NCBI GenBank assembly: GCA_902774035.1
Contig: CACYHA010000003.1
Location: 1 to 64,000 of the forward strand
Length of the DNA: 64,000 bases
DNA from: Oscillospiraceae bacterium
Lineage (GTDB): Bacteria; Bacillota; Clostridia; Oscillospirales; Acutalibacteraceae
Direction: 5' to 3'
The translations under genes and the position numbers were made by a program. This document shows positions 25,126 through 35,200 of this stretch, piece after piece (the first letter of the stretch is position 1; the number at the start of each line of letters is the position of its first letter). The notes under the pieces were generated by a model, which saw nothing but the letters and a program-made list of their open reading frames with translations, ran no database searches and had not been told where the DNA came from.

Positions 25126-25911
25126 ATGAAAATTGAAAAGAAAAGCCGCATCTTCAGCAGCATTGCTTTGTTTCTTTTGATGATGGCGCAATTGATGTTC
25201 AGCCTTCTCATATTCAACGATGACCAGTCGGATCCGATGCTTTATGCCGGACTTGTATATCCGTTTGTTTTCTATTTACTTTGTCTGTTCGGCGCTCCGC
25301 TGATCTTTCCGCTTCTTTGGTCGATTTTTGGCTGCGCAGCGCTTTGCGTCGGTTATTATATAATGGAGCTGGACAACGTAAGCTTTCATTTGGTTTCGTT
25401 GTATGCTTTGGCGCCGTGCATATTCCTGATCACACAGCTTTCTGTCGTGAGTCAAAAAGAAAACCGGACGTTCTTTTCTGTCTGTGCGCTCTTGAGCCGC
25501 CTGCTTCCGCTTGCACAGCTCGGTCTGATTCTTTATCTTGTTCTGCCCATGAACAGCTTCGACGAAGATATTCTCAAGGATGACGCGCTTTATCATTCCG
25601 TTGTGTTTCTGTTCCTTGTCGTTTTGTATGTCTGGATTTCTTTTTCCGTCCGGAACTTGAAAGGCGTGGAAAAACGACGTGTCACACGATTTCGCTTATC
25701 CTTTATTCTTGCCGCCGTTTCGATTCTGGAAACCCTTGTGATCAGCCGGCTTTCCATGTCGTTTGCGCTGCTTCGTTCCATTCCGCTTCTTTGGGTACTG
25801 AATCTGATCTTTCTCCATGCGGCCGGGAATCCCTTTGTTTGCGCGTTCGCAGCAAAGTGCAAGCGGGCGCAGGCGCGACTTTTGCAGGACGGCACAAGAA
25901 AAGGCGAATAA
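25126..25911 (+). CDS. Polytopic membrane protein of unknown function
   Basis: A 261-residue, strongly hydrophobic protein with about seven transmembrane helices (first at about 11-33, last near 225-245) and a basic cytosolic C-terminus (CKRAQARLLQDGTRKGE). I do not recognise the family. It follows the GT-C-like gene by 22 bases with AGGTGA before the ATG, and is the last gene of the operon. By position it could be a flippase partner or accessory of the glycan pathway (inference). Confidence 0.7.
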   Translation: MKIEKKSRIFSSIALFLLMMAQLMFSLLIFNDDQSDPMLYAGLVYPFVFYLLCLFGAPLIFPLLWSIFGCAALCVGYYIMELDNVSFHLVSLYALAPCIFLITQLSVVSQKENRTFFSVCALLSRLLPLAQLGLILYLVLPMNSFDEDILKDDALYHSVVFLFLVVLYVWISFSVRNLKGVEKRRVTRFRLSFILAAVSILETLVISRLSMSFALLRSIPLLWVLNLIFLHAAGNPFVCAFAAKCKRAQARLLQDGTRKGE

Positions 25912-25950
25912 AAACATTTTCCGAAAACGTGCAAAATCTTTCAAAACCTC

Positions 25951-25979
25951 TTGCCACATTTTTTCAGATGTGCTATAAT
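25951..25979 (+). promoter_or_regulatory. Promoter of the frr-uppS-cdsA-dxr-rseP block
   Basis: TTGCCA (25951-25956), 17-base spacer, TATAAT (25974-25979). It starts a new transcription unit right after the glycan operon. Confidence 0.75.
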
Positions 25980-26021
25980 CAACTTGGTATTCCGCAATCT
26001 AACGAGAAAGAAGGAAACATC

Positions 26022-26576
26022 ATGAAACAGGTCTATGAAACCGCTAACACCAAAATGGGAAAGACCATCCACGCGCTGAAAGCCGAATACGGCGCCATCC
26101 GCGCCGGCCGCGCCAACCCGCAGGTGCTCGACCGTCTTTCGGTCGACTACTACGGTACGCCGACGCCGATCAGCCAGCTCGCTTCGGTCTCCGCAACGGA
26201 AGCCCGCGTGCTCACCATTGCGCCGTGGGATAAATCCGTGCTCAAGGGCATTGAAAAAGCGATCCAGGCGTCCGATATCGGCATCAATCCGCAGAACGAC
26301 GGAAGCGTCATTCGTCTGACCTTCCCGCCGCTGACGGAGGATCGCCGCAAGGAGCTTGCGAAGGATGTCCAGAAGATCGCCGAAACGAGCAAGGTCGCCA
26401 TTCGCTCCATTCGCCGCGACTGCATCGAAAAGCTCAAGGCGATGAAGAAGAACAGCGATATCACCGAGGACGATCTCAAAGACGGTGAGAAGGAGATACA
26501 GAAGATCACCGACAACTTCATCAAGGAGATCGACGCCATCGCCGACGCCAAGGAAAAGGAAATCCTCGAAATCTGA
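26022..26576 (+). CDS. frr: Ribosome recycling factor
   Basis: A 184-residue RRF, which splits post-termination ribosomes together with EF-G. The family core is recognisable in IRAGRANPQVLDRLSVDYYG, EARVLTIAPWDK and VAIRSIRRDCIEKLK. Length is as usual. The ATG at 26022 follows AAGAAGGAAAC, and the long upstream in-frame extension crosses the promoter, so it is not coding. The order frr-uppS-cdsA is the classic bacterial arrangement, although pyrH and tsf, which often precede it, are replaced here by the glycan operon. Confidence 0.97.
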   Translation: MKQVYETANTKMGKTIHALKAEYGAIRAGRANPQVLDRLSVDYYGTPTPISQLASVSATEARVLTIAPWDKSVLKGIEKAIQASDIGINPQNDGSVIRLTFPPLTEDRRKELAKDVQKIAETSKVAIRSIRRDCIEKLKAMKKNSDITEDDLKDGEKEIQKITDNFIKEIDAIADAKEKEILEI

Positions 26577-26641
26577 TCGAATAAAACGGTACGCCGTCAG
26601 GGCTCTGCTTTGGCGGCTTTCTGTATGAAAAGGAGACGCTT

Positions 26642-27373
26642 ATGCCGATCGACGGAATCAGTCTGCCGCAGCATATTGCCATCATCATGGACGGCAACGG
26701 TCGCTGGGCAAAACAGCGCGGACTTGTGCGTACCGAAGGGCACAAAAAGGGCGCGGAGGTATTTCGAAAAATTTGCCGCTACGCCTCGGACATCGGTGTG
26801 CGCTATCTGACCTTTTACGCGTTTTCCACGGAAAACTGGAAACGCTCAAAGCAGGAAGTCGGCGCGATCATGGATCTTTTGCGCAACTATCTGTTTGAGA
26901 TGGAGGAACGCGAGCGTGAAAACGAGGGCAGCGGCTACCGCATCCGTTTCATCGGCGCGCGGGAGGGAATGCCTGCGGACATCGTCGAGCTGATGGATGC
27001 CGCCGAGGCGCGTTCCGCAGACAAAACGCACATGCACATCAACATCGCGGTCAATTACGGCGGCCGCGCGGAGATCGTGCACGCCGCAAGGCTGCTCGGC
27101 GAGCAGATCAAGGCCGGCGCTTTGCAGCCGGAGGAGATCACAGAAGAACGACTGTCCGCTCTGCTCTATACGGCGGATCAGCCGGACCCCGATCTGATCA
27201 TCCGCCCCAGCGGGGAACAGCGGCTTTCAAATTTTCTTGTCTGGCAGTCGGCCTATGCCGAATTCTACTATGACGACGTGCTCTGGCCGGATTTCACGCC
27301 TGAGGATCTCGATAAGGCGATCCTGGCCTATGCAAAACGCGACCGCAGATTCGGCGGCGTGCAATCACAATGA
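26642..27373 (+). CDS. uppS: Undecaprenyl (isoprenyl) diphosphate synthase
   Basis: UppS (cis-prenyltransferase) extends farnesyl diphosphate to C55 undecaprenyl diphosphate, the carrier for peptidoglycan and other surface glycans. The 243-residue protein shows the hallmark HIAIIMDGNGRWAKQRG (about residues 11-27), GHKKGAEV, YLTFYAFSTENWKR and the C-terminal DPDLIIRPSGEQRLSNFLVW. ATG after AAAAGGAGACGCTT. It overlaps the cdsA frame at its end. Confidence 0.97.
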   Translation: MPIDGISLPQHIAIIMDGNGRWAKQRGLVRTEGHKKGAEVFRKICRYASDIGVRYLTFYAFSTENWKRSKQEVGAIMDLLRNYLFEMEERERENEGSGYRIRFIGAREGMPADIVELMDAAEARSADKTHMHINIAVNYGGRAEIVHAARLLGEQIKAGALQPEEITEERLSALLYTADQPDPDLIIRPSGEQRLSNFLVWQSAYAEFYYDDVLWPDFTPEDLDKAILAYAKRDRRFGGVQSQ

Positions 27374-27390
27374 GGAAGGGGGAGCTTTCT

Positions 27391-28299
27391 GTGGAAGACT
27401 CCGCAACGAAAAAGAAATTCCGTTTCAAAGGGGAACGCACCGCGTCCACCCTCGTCATCGTCGGCGTGCTGGCGGTCTATGTGGTGTCCATCCATCTGAA
27501 CATCCATTGGCTGTACACGACCATTACGGCGCTTGTTGCCGCCGCGATCTGCTATGAACTGATCCATGTGGTCGGCTGCGAAAGCAAGCTGCTGTTCGGT
27601 CTGTCCATGGCCGTCAGCGCAGGCTATGTGTTTACGGTCGGGTTTCATATCACGATCCCGCATTTCCAGGTGATCCTCAGCTTCTATCTTCTTCTGTTGC
27701 TGACGCTGGCGGTGCTGGATCATCGGCGGATTCGCTTTTTGCACGCGATCATGGCGTTTTTCGCATCCGTTTGCGTGACTTATGCGCTCTCGTGCTTTAT
27801 CCGTCTGAACGATCTGCCCTATCTCAACGGCCGGTTTACGCATCTGGAGGGTCTGTTCCTGTTCTGGCTTTCCTTTACCTGCTCTTGGGTGACGGATGTG
27901 TTTGCTTTCCTTGTGGGACGCAAGATCGGCAAGCATAAAATGACGCCGGTCATCAGCCCGAAAAAAAGCTGGGAAGGCGCCGTTTTCGGAACGCTCATCA
28001 CAGCCGCGATCAATGTGCTTGTGCTTCTGGGCTACACCCTTGTGGCAACAAAGCTCATGGGACGCTCAATGTTCTGGATGGAATCCCCGATCAAATATCT
28101 CTATATCGTTCCGGTTTCCGTCCTGCTTTCCGTTGTCGGAATGTTCGGCGATTTTTCCGCCTCTCTGCTCAAGCGCAATCTGGGCATCAAGGATTTCAGC
28201 AACCTTCTGCCCGGACACGGCGGCATAGTGGATCGGTTCGACAGTTGCCTGTTTGTCCTGCCGGTGCTCTATGGTATTTTTAGCTTGATTTATGGATAA
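27391..28299 (+). CDS. cdsA: Phosphatidate cytidylyltransferase
   Basis: CdsA makes CDP-diacylglycerol from phosphatidate and CTP for phospholipid synthesis. It is a polytopic membrane protein of about 300 residues with eight or so helices. The family signature is near the C-terminus: SLLKRNLGIKDFSNLLPGHG followed by GIVDR. The GTG at 27391 is preferred, with AAGGGGGAG at its correct distance; an ATG at 27370 overlapping the uppS stop is an alternative that would add 7 residues. Confidence 0.95.
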   Translation: MEDSATKKKFRFKGERTASTLVIVGVLAVYVVSIHLNIHWLYTTITALVAAAICYELIHVVGCESKLLFGLSMAVSAGYVFTVGFHITIPHFQVILSFYLLLLLTLAVLDHRRIRFLHAIMAFFASVCVTYALSCFIRLNDLPYLNGRFTHLEGLFLFWLSFTCSWVTDVFAFLVGRKIGKHKMTPVISPKKSWEGAVFGTLITAAINVLVLLGYTLVATKLMGRSMFWMESPIKYLYIVPVSVLLSVVGMFGDFSASLLKRNLGIKDFSNLLPGHGGIVDRFDSCLFVLPVLYGIFSLIYG

Positions 28300-28330
28300 A
28301 CTATAAAATATTGGTAAGAGGCGAATCTCC

Positions 28331-29479
28331 ATGACAAAACGACTTTCTTTGCTTGGCTCCACGGGCTCCATCGGAACGCAGTGTCTCGACGTTGCTGAAA
28401 AAGCAGGGCTTGAGGTTGTCTGCCTTGCGGCGCACAGCAACAGCATCTTGCTGGAAGCGCAGGCGCGAAAGTTCCGCCCGGAACTGGTCGCGCTTGTGGA
28501 CGAAGCCGCGGCAAAGGATTTGAAGGTGCGCCTTGCCGATACAAACATCCGTGTGCTTTCCGGTCTGCAGGGCGTGTGTGAATGCGCCGCCTTTGCGCAC
28601 GCGGATACGGTGCTCAACAGCGTGGTTGGCATGGCCGGTCTTGCGCCGACCCTCGCGGCAATCGAAGCGAAAAAAACGATCGCGCTCGCCAACAAGGAAA
28701 CGCTGGTTGCCGGCGGTGCGCTGGTGATGCGGCTCGCAAAAGAAAACGGCGTTTCGATCCTGCCGGTGGACAGCGAGCATTCCGCGATCTTTCAATGTCT
28801 GCAGGGGATGCACGACAAAGCGGAACTGAAATCGATTCTTTTAACAGCGTCGGGCGGCCCGTTCTTCGGAAAAACGAAGGCGGAGCTTGCCGGTGTGACC
28901 CTTGCCGAAGCGCTCCATCACCCCAACTGGAGTATGGGCGCAAAAATCACCGTGGACAGCGCCACGATGATGAACAAGGGCCTGGAACTGATCGAGGCCG
29001 TCTGGCTGTTCGGCGTTTCGCCGGAACAGATCCGGATCATCGTCCACCGGGAAAGCATCCTTCATTCCGCGGTGGAATTCTCCGATAACGCGGTCATCGC
29101 CCAGCTCGGTGTGCCCGATATGCGTGTGCCGATCCAGTACGCGCTGACCTATCCTGCGCGGATCGAGTCGCCTGTGAAGCGCCTGTCGCTGACCGAGCTC
29201 GGCACGCTGCATTTCTGCCTGCCGGATGAAGACACCTTCCGCTGCCTTCCGCTTTGCCGAAAAGCCATTGCACGCGGCGGCCTCGCGCCCTGCGTCGTCA
29301 ACGGCGCAAACGAGATGGCGAACCGGCTGTTCCGTAAAGGAAAGATCGGCTTTTTGCAGATCGCCGATCTGGTGGAAGGTGCGCTAGAAAATGTTGCAGG
29401 CAAGCAATCCTATACGCGCGAAGATATCTTTGCGGCGGATCAGGCCGCAAGAGACTATGTACTGAAAGCAATGAGGTGA
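28331..29479 (+). CDS. dxr: 1-deoxy-D-xylulose 5-phosphate reductoisomerase
   Basis: Dxr (IspC) converts DXP to MEP with NADPH, the committed step of the MEP isoprenoid pathway. At 382 residues it is full length, with LLGSTGSIGTQCLDV NADPH loop, ALANKETLVAGG, ILPVDSEHSAIFQCL and the flexible-loop region HPNWSMGAKITVDSATMMNK (metal and substrate residues). It lies between cdsA and rseP in the usual order and, with ispG downstream, supplies precursors for uppS. Confidence 0.97.
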   Translation: MTKRLSLLGSTGSIGTQCLDVAEKAGLEVVCLAAHSNSILLEAQARKFRPELVALVDEAAAKDLKVRLADTNIRVLSGLQGVCECAAFAHADTVLNSVVGMAGLAPTLAAIEAKKTIALANKETLVAGGALVMRLAKENGVSILPVDSEHSAIFQCLQGMHDKAELKSILLTASGGPFFGKTKAELAGVTLAEALHHPNWSMGAKITVDSATMMNKGLELIEAVWLFGVSPEQIRIIVHRESILHSAVEFSDNAVIAQLGVPDMRVPIQYALTYPARIESPVKRLSLTELGTLHFCLPDEDTFRCLPLCRKAIARGGLAPCVVNGANEMANRLFRKGKIGFLQIADLVEGALENVAGKQSYTREDIFAADQAARDYVLKAMR

Positions 29480-29484
29480 AAGCA

Positions 29485-30795
29485 TTGAACATTGCGCTTG
29501 CGGTCGCGCTGGCCGCTGTCTGGTCAAAGGTCTGGCCGTTTTTGGTGGCCGTGCTGTTTTTCGGCCTGATCATTTTTATTCACGAGTTCGGACACTTCAT
29601 CTTTGCCAAAGCGTTTGGCGTCAAGGTGAATGAATTTGCGCTCGGCATGGGCCCGACGCTTTTGAAAAAGCAGGGGAAAGAAACGCTCTACGCCCTGCGT
29701 CTGTTCCCCATCGGCGGCTTTTGCGCCATGGAAGGGGAGGACGAGAGCAGCGACGACGAACGCGCCTTCTGCAACAAAAAGCTCTGGCAGCGCATCATCA
29801 TCGTCGCCGCCGGCGCAACCTTCAACATCATCCTCGGTCTCATCATCTGCACCTGCCTTGTCGGTTCGGAACAGTATGTCGGAACGCAGGAGATCCTGCA
29901 GTTCCATGAAAGCGCCGTTTCCAATGCCGAGGGCGGTCTGCAGGTCGGCGACCGCATCCTGAAGATCGACGGCAAGCGCGTGTTTTCCAACGATGACATC
30001 TCCTTTTTGATGCTGCGAAACAACACCGGCGTCTATGACATGACGGTGAAGCGCGGTGGGGAAACGGTGCGTTTGCCCGAGGTGCATTTTTCCGTGCGCA
30101 CCGGCGGCAACTTCTCCTATGACGAAAACAACGCCATCTCCGGTCTGAGCGCAAAAATGAAGCGCGCCGGGCTCAAAGACGGCGACGTGATCCTGACAGT
30201 CAACGGCGAAGAAGTGACCGACAACGAATCGCTTTCCGCCGCGATCCAAAAGGACAGCGACTTCGTGATCGATTACACGGTGCGCCGCGGCGAAGAAACC
30301 GTGACGGTGGAAAAGGTCAAAATGGCAACCGTGACTGTCTTTGATTTTGTTTTGCTCGGCGTCGACAAAACCGTCGGCAACGTGCTGCTTGGCGGCGGAC
30401 GTTATGCGCTGTCCATGTCCCGGATGGTTTATTTGTCGCTGTTCGATCTTTTGCGCGGTCACTACGGCCTCAGTGAGCTTGCCGGCCCCATCGGCACCGT
30501 TTCCGTGATTGCCGACATGGCGCAGGAAAGTGCAAAGAGCGCCGATCTGTCGGGACTGTTCACTATCATGGCGCTGATCACCATCAACATCGGTCTGTTC
30601 AATCTGCTTCCCATCCCGGCGCTGGACGGCGGACGGCTGTTCTTCATGCTCATCGAGCTGATCGCGCGCCGTCCCGTTCCCGCAAAATATGAAAACTGGA
30701 TCCACGCGGCGGGCATGGTGCTGCTTTTGATCTTCATGGCGGTCATTTCCGCAAGCGACGTTTGGAAATGGATCTCCGGCGTCGGGTTCTATTAA
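29485..30795 (+). CDS. rseP: Site-2 metalloprotease RseP/RasP
   Basis: A membrane-embedded M50 zinc protease of about 436 residues that cleaves anti-sigma factors and leftover signal peptides within the membrane. The zinc motif HEFGH is in the first helix (IFIHEFGHF), one PDZ domain covers the middle (twice a GLQVGDRILKIDG/GLKDGDVILTVNG-like segment, so possibly tandem PDZ), and NLLPIPALDGG is the third ligand site. TTG 29485 is preferred since GAGGTGA (29474-29480) lies just upstream; GTG 29476 would sit inside this ribosome site. Confidence 0.93.
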   Translation: MNIALAVALAAVWSKVWPFLVAVLFFGLIIFIHEFGHFIFAKAFGVKVNEFALGMGPTLLKKQGKETLYALRLFPIGGFCAMEGEDESSDDERAFCNKKLWQRIIIVAAGATFNIILGLIICTCLVGSEQYVGTQEILQFHESAVSNAEGGLQVGDRILKIDGKRVFSNDDISFLMLRNNTGVYDMTVKRGGETVRLPEVHFSVRTGGNFSYDENNAISGLSAKMKRAGLKDGDVILTVNGEEVTDNESLSAAIQKDSDFVIDYTVRRGEETVTVEKVKMATVTVFDFVLLGVDKTVGNVLLGGGRYALSMSRMVYLSLFDLLRGHYGLSELAGPIGTVSVIADMAQESAKSADLSGLFTIMALITINIGLFNLLPIPALDGGRLFFMLIELIARRPVPAKYENWIHAAGMVLLLIFMAVISASDVWKWISGVGFY

Positions 30796-30822
30796 GCCTG
30801 CAAAGAAGAGGTGATGCATACT

Positions 30823-31143
30823 ATGGCGTTGTTCGTTCATCTTTTTGTTGTTTTGCTCTTTGTGGTGCTGGCCGTTGTCTTTTGGCGCAGCAAGGGCGCT
30901 GCGCTGATCGCCGGGTATAACACTGCTTCCGAAGAAGAAAGATTGCAGACCGACGAAAATAAGCTGTGCCGCTTCATGAGCAAACTGATGCTTGCCCTAG
31001 CGGGCTGCTGGCTGGTGGCCGCGTCAAGCGAGCTGTTCCACAACACAGGGCTTCTCTGGACGGGGATCGCACTGTTTCTTGTTGTGATCGTCGCCGGTTT
31101 GATCTATGCGAACACCGGCAACCGTTTTGAAAAAGATCAATAA
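30823..31143 (+). CDS. DUF3784 family small membrane protein
   Basis: A 106-residue protein with about three transmembrane helices. The motif GAALIAGYNTASEEER followed by LCRFMSKLMLA is the characteristic start of DUF3784 proteins, which are common in Firmicutes and have no known role. ATG 30823 is preferred because AGAGGTGAT precedes it by 7 bases. It sits between rseP and ispG, probably in the same transcript. Confidence 0.85.
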   Translation: MALFVHLFVVLLFVVLAVVFWRSKGAALIAGYNTASEEERLQTDENKLCRFMSKLMLALAGCWLVAASSELFHNTGLLWTGIALFLVVIVAGLIYANTGNRFEKDQ

Positions 31144-31164
31144 CCGAACTCTACAGGTGACGAT

Positions 31165-32217
31165 ATGATGGAACGTAGAAAAACAAAACAGGTGCGTGTC
31201 GGTTCACTTTTGATCGGCTCCGGTGCGCCTGTCTCCGTGCAGTCCATGCTGAATGTGGAGGCGCACGACATTTCCGGCAACGTAGCCCAGGCCAAAGCGC
31301 TGGAACAAGCCGGCTGCCAGATCATCCGCGCCGCCGTGCCCGATCTTGACGCCGTTTCGACCATCGCCGCGCTCAAGGAAGCGGTCAACGTACCCATCGT
31401 TGCCGACATCCATTTCAACCATAAAATCGCCCTTGCCTGCGCCGACGCCGGTGTGGACAAGATCCGCATCAACCCCGGTAACATCGGCGCCGACGAAAAC
31501 GTGAAGGCCGTGGCAGATAAATGCCGCGCCAAAGGTATCCCGATCCGCATCGGCGTGAACTCCGGCTCTGTGGAAAAAGAGATCCTTGCAAAATATGGCG
31601 CACCCACGCCCGAAGCCATGGTCGAAAGCGCCATGTACCATGTGCGGCTGCTTGAAAAGTTCGATTTTGACGATATCGTCATCTCCATCAAATCGTCTTC
31701 CGTTCAGTCCATGATCGAGGCCTACCGTCTGGTTGCCGCGCAGTGCGATTATCCGCTGCATCTCGGCGTCACCGAATCCGGCACGGAGCGTATGGGCCTT
31801 GTCAAATCTGCTGTTGGCATCGGCACCCTTCTGATGGAGGGCATCGGCGACACGATCCGCGTTTCGCTGACCGCTGATCCCGTCAAAGAGGTCGCCGCAG
31901 GGTTCGATATCCTTGCCGCGGCCGGGTTGAAAAACGACCGCCCGACCCTTGTCTGCTGCCCGACCTGCGGACGCACGAAGATCGATCTGATCTCGCTTGC
32001 GCACCGGGTTGAGGAACAGCTGAAAAACGTGCATAAACCGATCACGGTCGCCGTGATGGGCTGCGTGGTCAACGGGCCCGGAGAAGCGCGAGAGGCAGAC
32101 ATCGGCATCGCCGGCGGCGACGGCTGCGGGCTGCTGTTCAAAAAAGGAGAGATCATCAAAAAGGTTTCGGAGGGCGAGCTGCTCAGCGCGCTCATGGAAG
32201 AAATCGCGTTGTTATAA
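31165..32217 (+). CDS. ispG: 4-hydroxy-3-methylbut-2-en-1-yl diphosphate synthase
   Basis: IspG (GcpE) is a [4Fe-4S] enzyme that reductively opens MEcPP to HMBPP, the sixth step of the MEP pathway, using ferredoxin or flavodoxin. 350 residues, full length for the two-domain bacterial type. Seen: VRVGSLLIGSGAPVSVQSM, VADIHFNHKIAL, KIRINPGNIG, and the cluster cysteines in VCCPTCGRTKID and GCVVNGPGEA. Located between rseP and polC as in many Clostridia. Confidence 0.97.
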   Translation: MMERRKTKQVRVGSLLIGSGAPVSVQSMLNVEAHDISGNVAQAKALEQAGCQIIRAAVPDLDAVSTIAALKEAVNVPIVADIHFNHKIALACADAGVDKIRINPGNIGADENVKAVADKCRAKGIPIRIGVNSGSVEKEILAKYGAPTPEAMVESAMYHVRLLEKFDFDDIVISIKSSSVQSMIEAYRLVAAQCDYPLHLGVTESGTERMGLVKSAVGIGTLLMEGIGDTIRVSLTADPVKEVAAGFDILAAAGLKNDRPTLVCCPTCGRTKIDLISLAHRVEEQLKNVHKPITVAVMGCVVNGPGEAREADIGIAGGDGCGLLFKKGEIIKKVSEGELLSALMEEIALL

Positions 32218-32233
32218 AAGGAAACCGGAAACT

Positions 32234-35200
32234 ATGGAGTTCAAATTGCTTTTTGCTTCGGTGCCCGCGGCGGCCGATCTGCTGCCGGATGCGACCGAAG
32301 TTCAGTCCGTGAATCTGCAAAGAGAAGCAAGGGTACTGGATGTGACCCTTGCTTTGCCGCGTCTTGTTACGGGAAAAGAGGTCTGCGCCGCCGAAGAAGC
32401 GCTGAAAGAGGCGCTCGATCTTTCTGCGGTGCATCTTGACGTCACCATGCCGCCGCAGTGCTTTTCCGAAGCGTACTTTTCCACCCTTGTTTCCGAGGCG
32501 AAGGAGGAGATCGCAGCTTCCAACGGCTTTTTCAACGACGCCTCCTGCGCGCTGCAGGGCAATGATCTTGTGATCACACTGCGCCACGGCGGGGCCGATG
32601 TGCTGCGCCGCTGCGGGTGCGATGCGTTCATGGAAAAGCTGATCGCCCGGCGCTTCAGCCGCACGGTCACCGTTGTTTTTGTCGGAACCGAGGTCAACAT
32701 CGACGACGAAGATGTGGTCGCCATGATGAAAAACGCGGAGAAAACGAATCTGCGCATAAAAGGCGGCGATTCGTCTGAGATACATCAGAAAAAGTCGAAA
32801 GCACACCGCATGGTCGAAGGCGTTCCGCTGTATCTTGAAACGGCGAAGCCGATCTACGGCAGCAAGATCTCGAAGGATCCGAAACCGCTTTCCGAGGTCA
32901 CGGCGGAAGACGGCTCCTGCACAGTTTGGGGCACCGTGTTCAAATTCGATTCCCGCGAAACGAAAGATAAGCGCTCCTGCATCATCACGTTCAATATCAC
33001 CGACAACACCTACGCATATACCTGCAAAATCTTCGAGCGCAAGGAAAACTGCGATCAATTGCTCGATAAGATCAAGGACGGCGTAACGCTGCTTTTGCGC
33101 GGCGACTTGACCTATGACAAATTCTCCGGTGAAAATGTGATCACACCCCGGGCGATCAGCCTTGTGGAAAAGATCCCCCCTGTGGATGACGCCGAAGAAA
33201 AGCGCGTGGAGCTGCATCTGCATACAAAGATGTCGATGATGGACGGCATGACCGATCCGGCCGTGCTTGTCAAACGCGCCATCGCCTGGGGACATAAAGC
33301 CATCGCCATCACCGACCACGGCGTTGTGCAGGCTTATCCGGAGGCTGTCGCTGCCGCCGGAAACAAGATCAAGGTCATTCTCGGCATGGAAAACTATTAC
33401 ATCGACGATACCGAGGAACCGTTTGAGATCTGGAAAAAAGACAAAAAGCCGCAGTATTACCACATGATCCTGCTCGCGCGCAACAATACCGGTCTGAAAA
33501 ACCTCTACCGCCTGATCTCAAAATCCAATCTGCAGTACTTCCACCGCAAGCCGATCATTCCGAAAAGCGAACTGATCAAACACCGAGAGGGACTGATCGT
33601 CGGTTCCGCCTGCGAGGCCGGCGAGGTCTACCGCGCCATTGCCGGGGGAAAGAGCGACGAAGAGATCCTGAAAATCGCTTCGTTCTATGACTATCTGGAG
33701 ATCCAGCCCTGCGGCAACAACGCCTATATGATCGCCAGCGACCGGTTTCCGCAGGTGCAGGGCATCTCCGATATCCAGGCGATGAACAAAAAAGTGATCC
33801 ACACGGCGGATGCGCTCGGAAAGATGACGGTTGCAACCTGCGACGTACACTTCATCGATCCCGAAGACGCGATATATCGCGCGATCCTGATGGCAGGACA
33901 GGGCTACCCCGACGCAGACCGTCAGGCGCCGCTGTTCTTCCGCAACACGAAGGACATGCTTGCCGAATTTGCCTATCTCGGCGAGGAGACGGCAAAGGAG
34001 GTCGTGGTCACCAATCCGAACCGCATCGCGGATATGATCGAGAACATTCAGCCCATCCCGAGCGGAAATTTCCCGCCCAGTATCGAAGGGGCGGACGATG
34101 AACTCAAACGCCTTTGCTGGGAAAAGACAAAGCGCCTCTACGGCGATCCCGTGCCCGAGTATGTGGCAAAACGTCTGTCCCGCGAGCTGGATTCCATCAT
34201 CCACCACGGCTTCGGCGTGCTTTACATGATCGCCCAGAAGCTCGTGAAGAACTCCGAGGATCACGGCTACCTTGTCGGCTCGCGCGGTTCCGTCGGCTCC
34301 TCCTATGTTGCGAACGCCGCCGGGATCTCCGAAGTCAATCCGCTGGCGCCGCATTACCGCTGCCCGAAGTGCTGTCACACGGAATTCTTCCTGAACGGCG
34401 AGGTCGGCTCCGGTTACGATCTTCCGCCGAAAGCCTGCCCCGATTGCGGCACACCGATGGAGCGCGACGGCCACGACATTCCCTTTGAGACCTTCCTCGG
34501 CTTCAAGGGCGACAAAAGCCCCGATATCGACCTTAACTTCTCCGGCGAATATCAATTCTATGCCCATCGCTATACCGAGGAGCTGTTCGGCATCACCCAC
34601 GTGTTCAAGGCCGGTACGATCGCGACCGTTGCGGATAAAACTGCGTACGGCTTTGTAAAAAAATATCTGGAAGACCGCGGGAAAACCGTTTCCCGCGCGG
34701 AGGAAGACCGGCTCACGATCGGCTGTACCGGCGTGAAACGAACGACCGGTCAGCACCCGGGCGGCATGGTCGTTGTGCCGAACTGCTTTGACGCCGAAGA
34801 CTTTACGCCTGTCCAGCATCCGTCCGACGACGCGAGCAAGGGCATGATCACCACGCATTTCGACTTCCATGCCCTGCACGATACCATTCTGAAGCTCGAC
34901 AATCTCGGCCACGATGTGCCGACCCTCTATAAGCATCTCGAAGACCTGACCGGCATCCCGGCCATGCAGACCGACATCTGCGACCCGAAGATCTATCAAT
35001 TGATGGAGTCGCCCGAACCGCTGAACGTGACAGCCGAGGACATCGATTGTCCGACGGGCACGCTCTCCATTCCGGAAATGGGCACAAACTTTGTCATTCA
35101 GATGCTCCTTGACGCCAAGCCGAAAAACTTTTCCGATCTGCTGCAGGTCTCCGGCCTTTCCCACGGCACGGGCGTGTGGCTCGACAACGCCCAGGATTTG

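Noticed and set aside
29473..29487. GTG at 29476 as the rseP start
   Set aside because: It lies inside the GAGGTGA ribosome site; the TTG at 29485 has correct spacing. The same reasoning applies to GTG 22880 versus TTG 22889.
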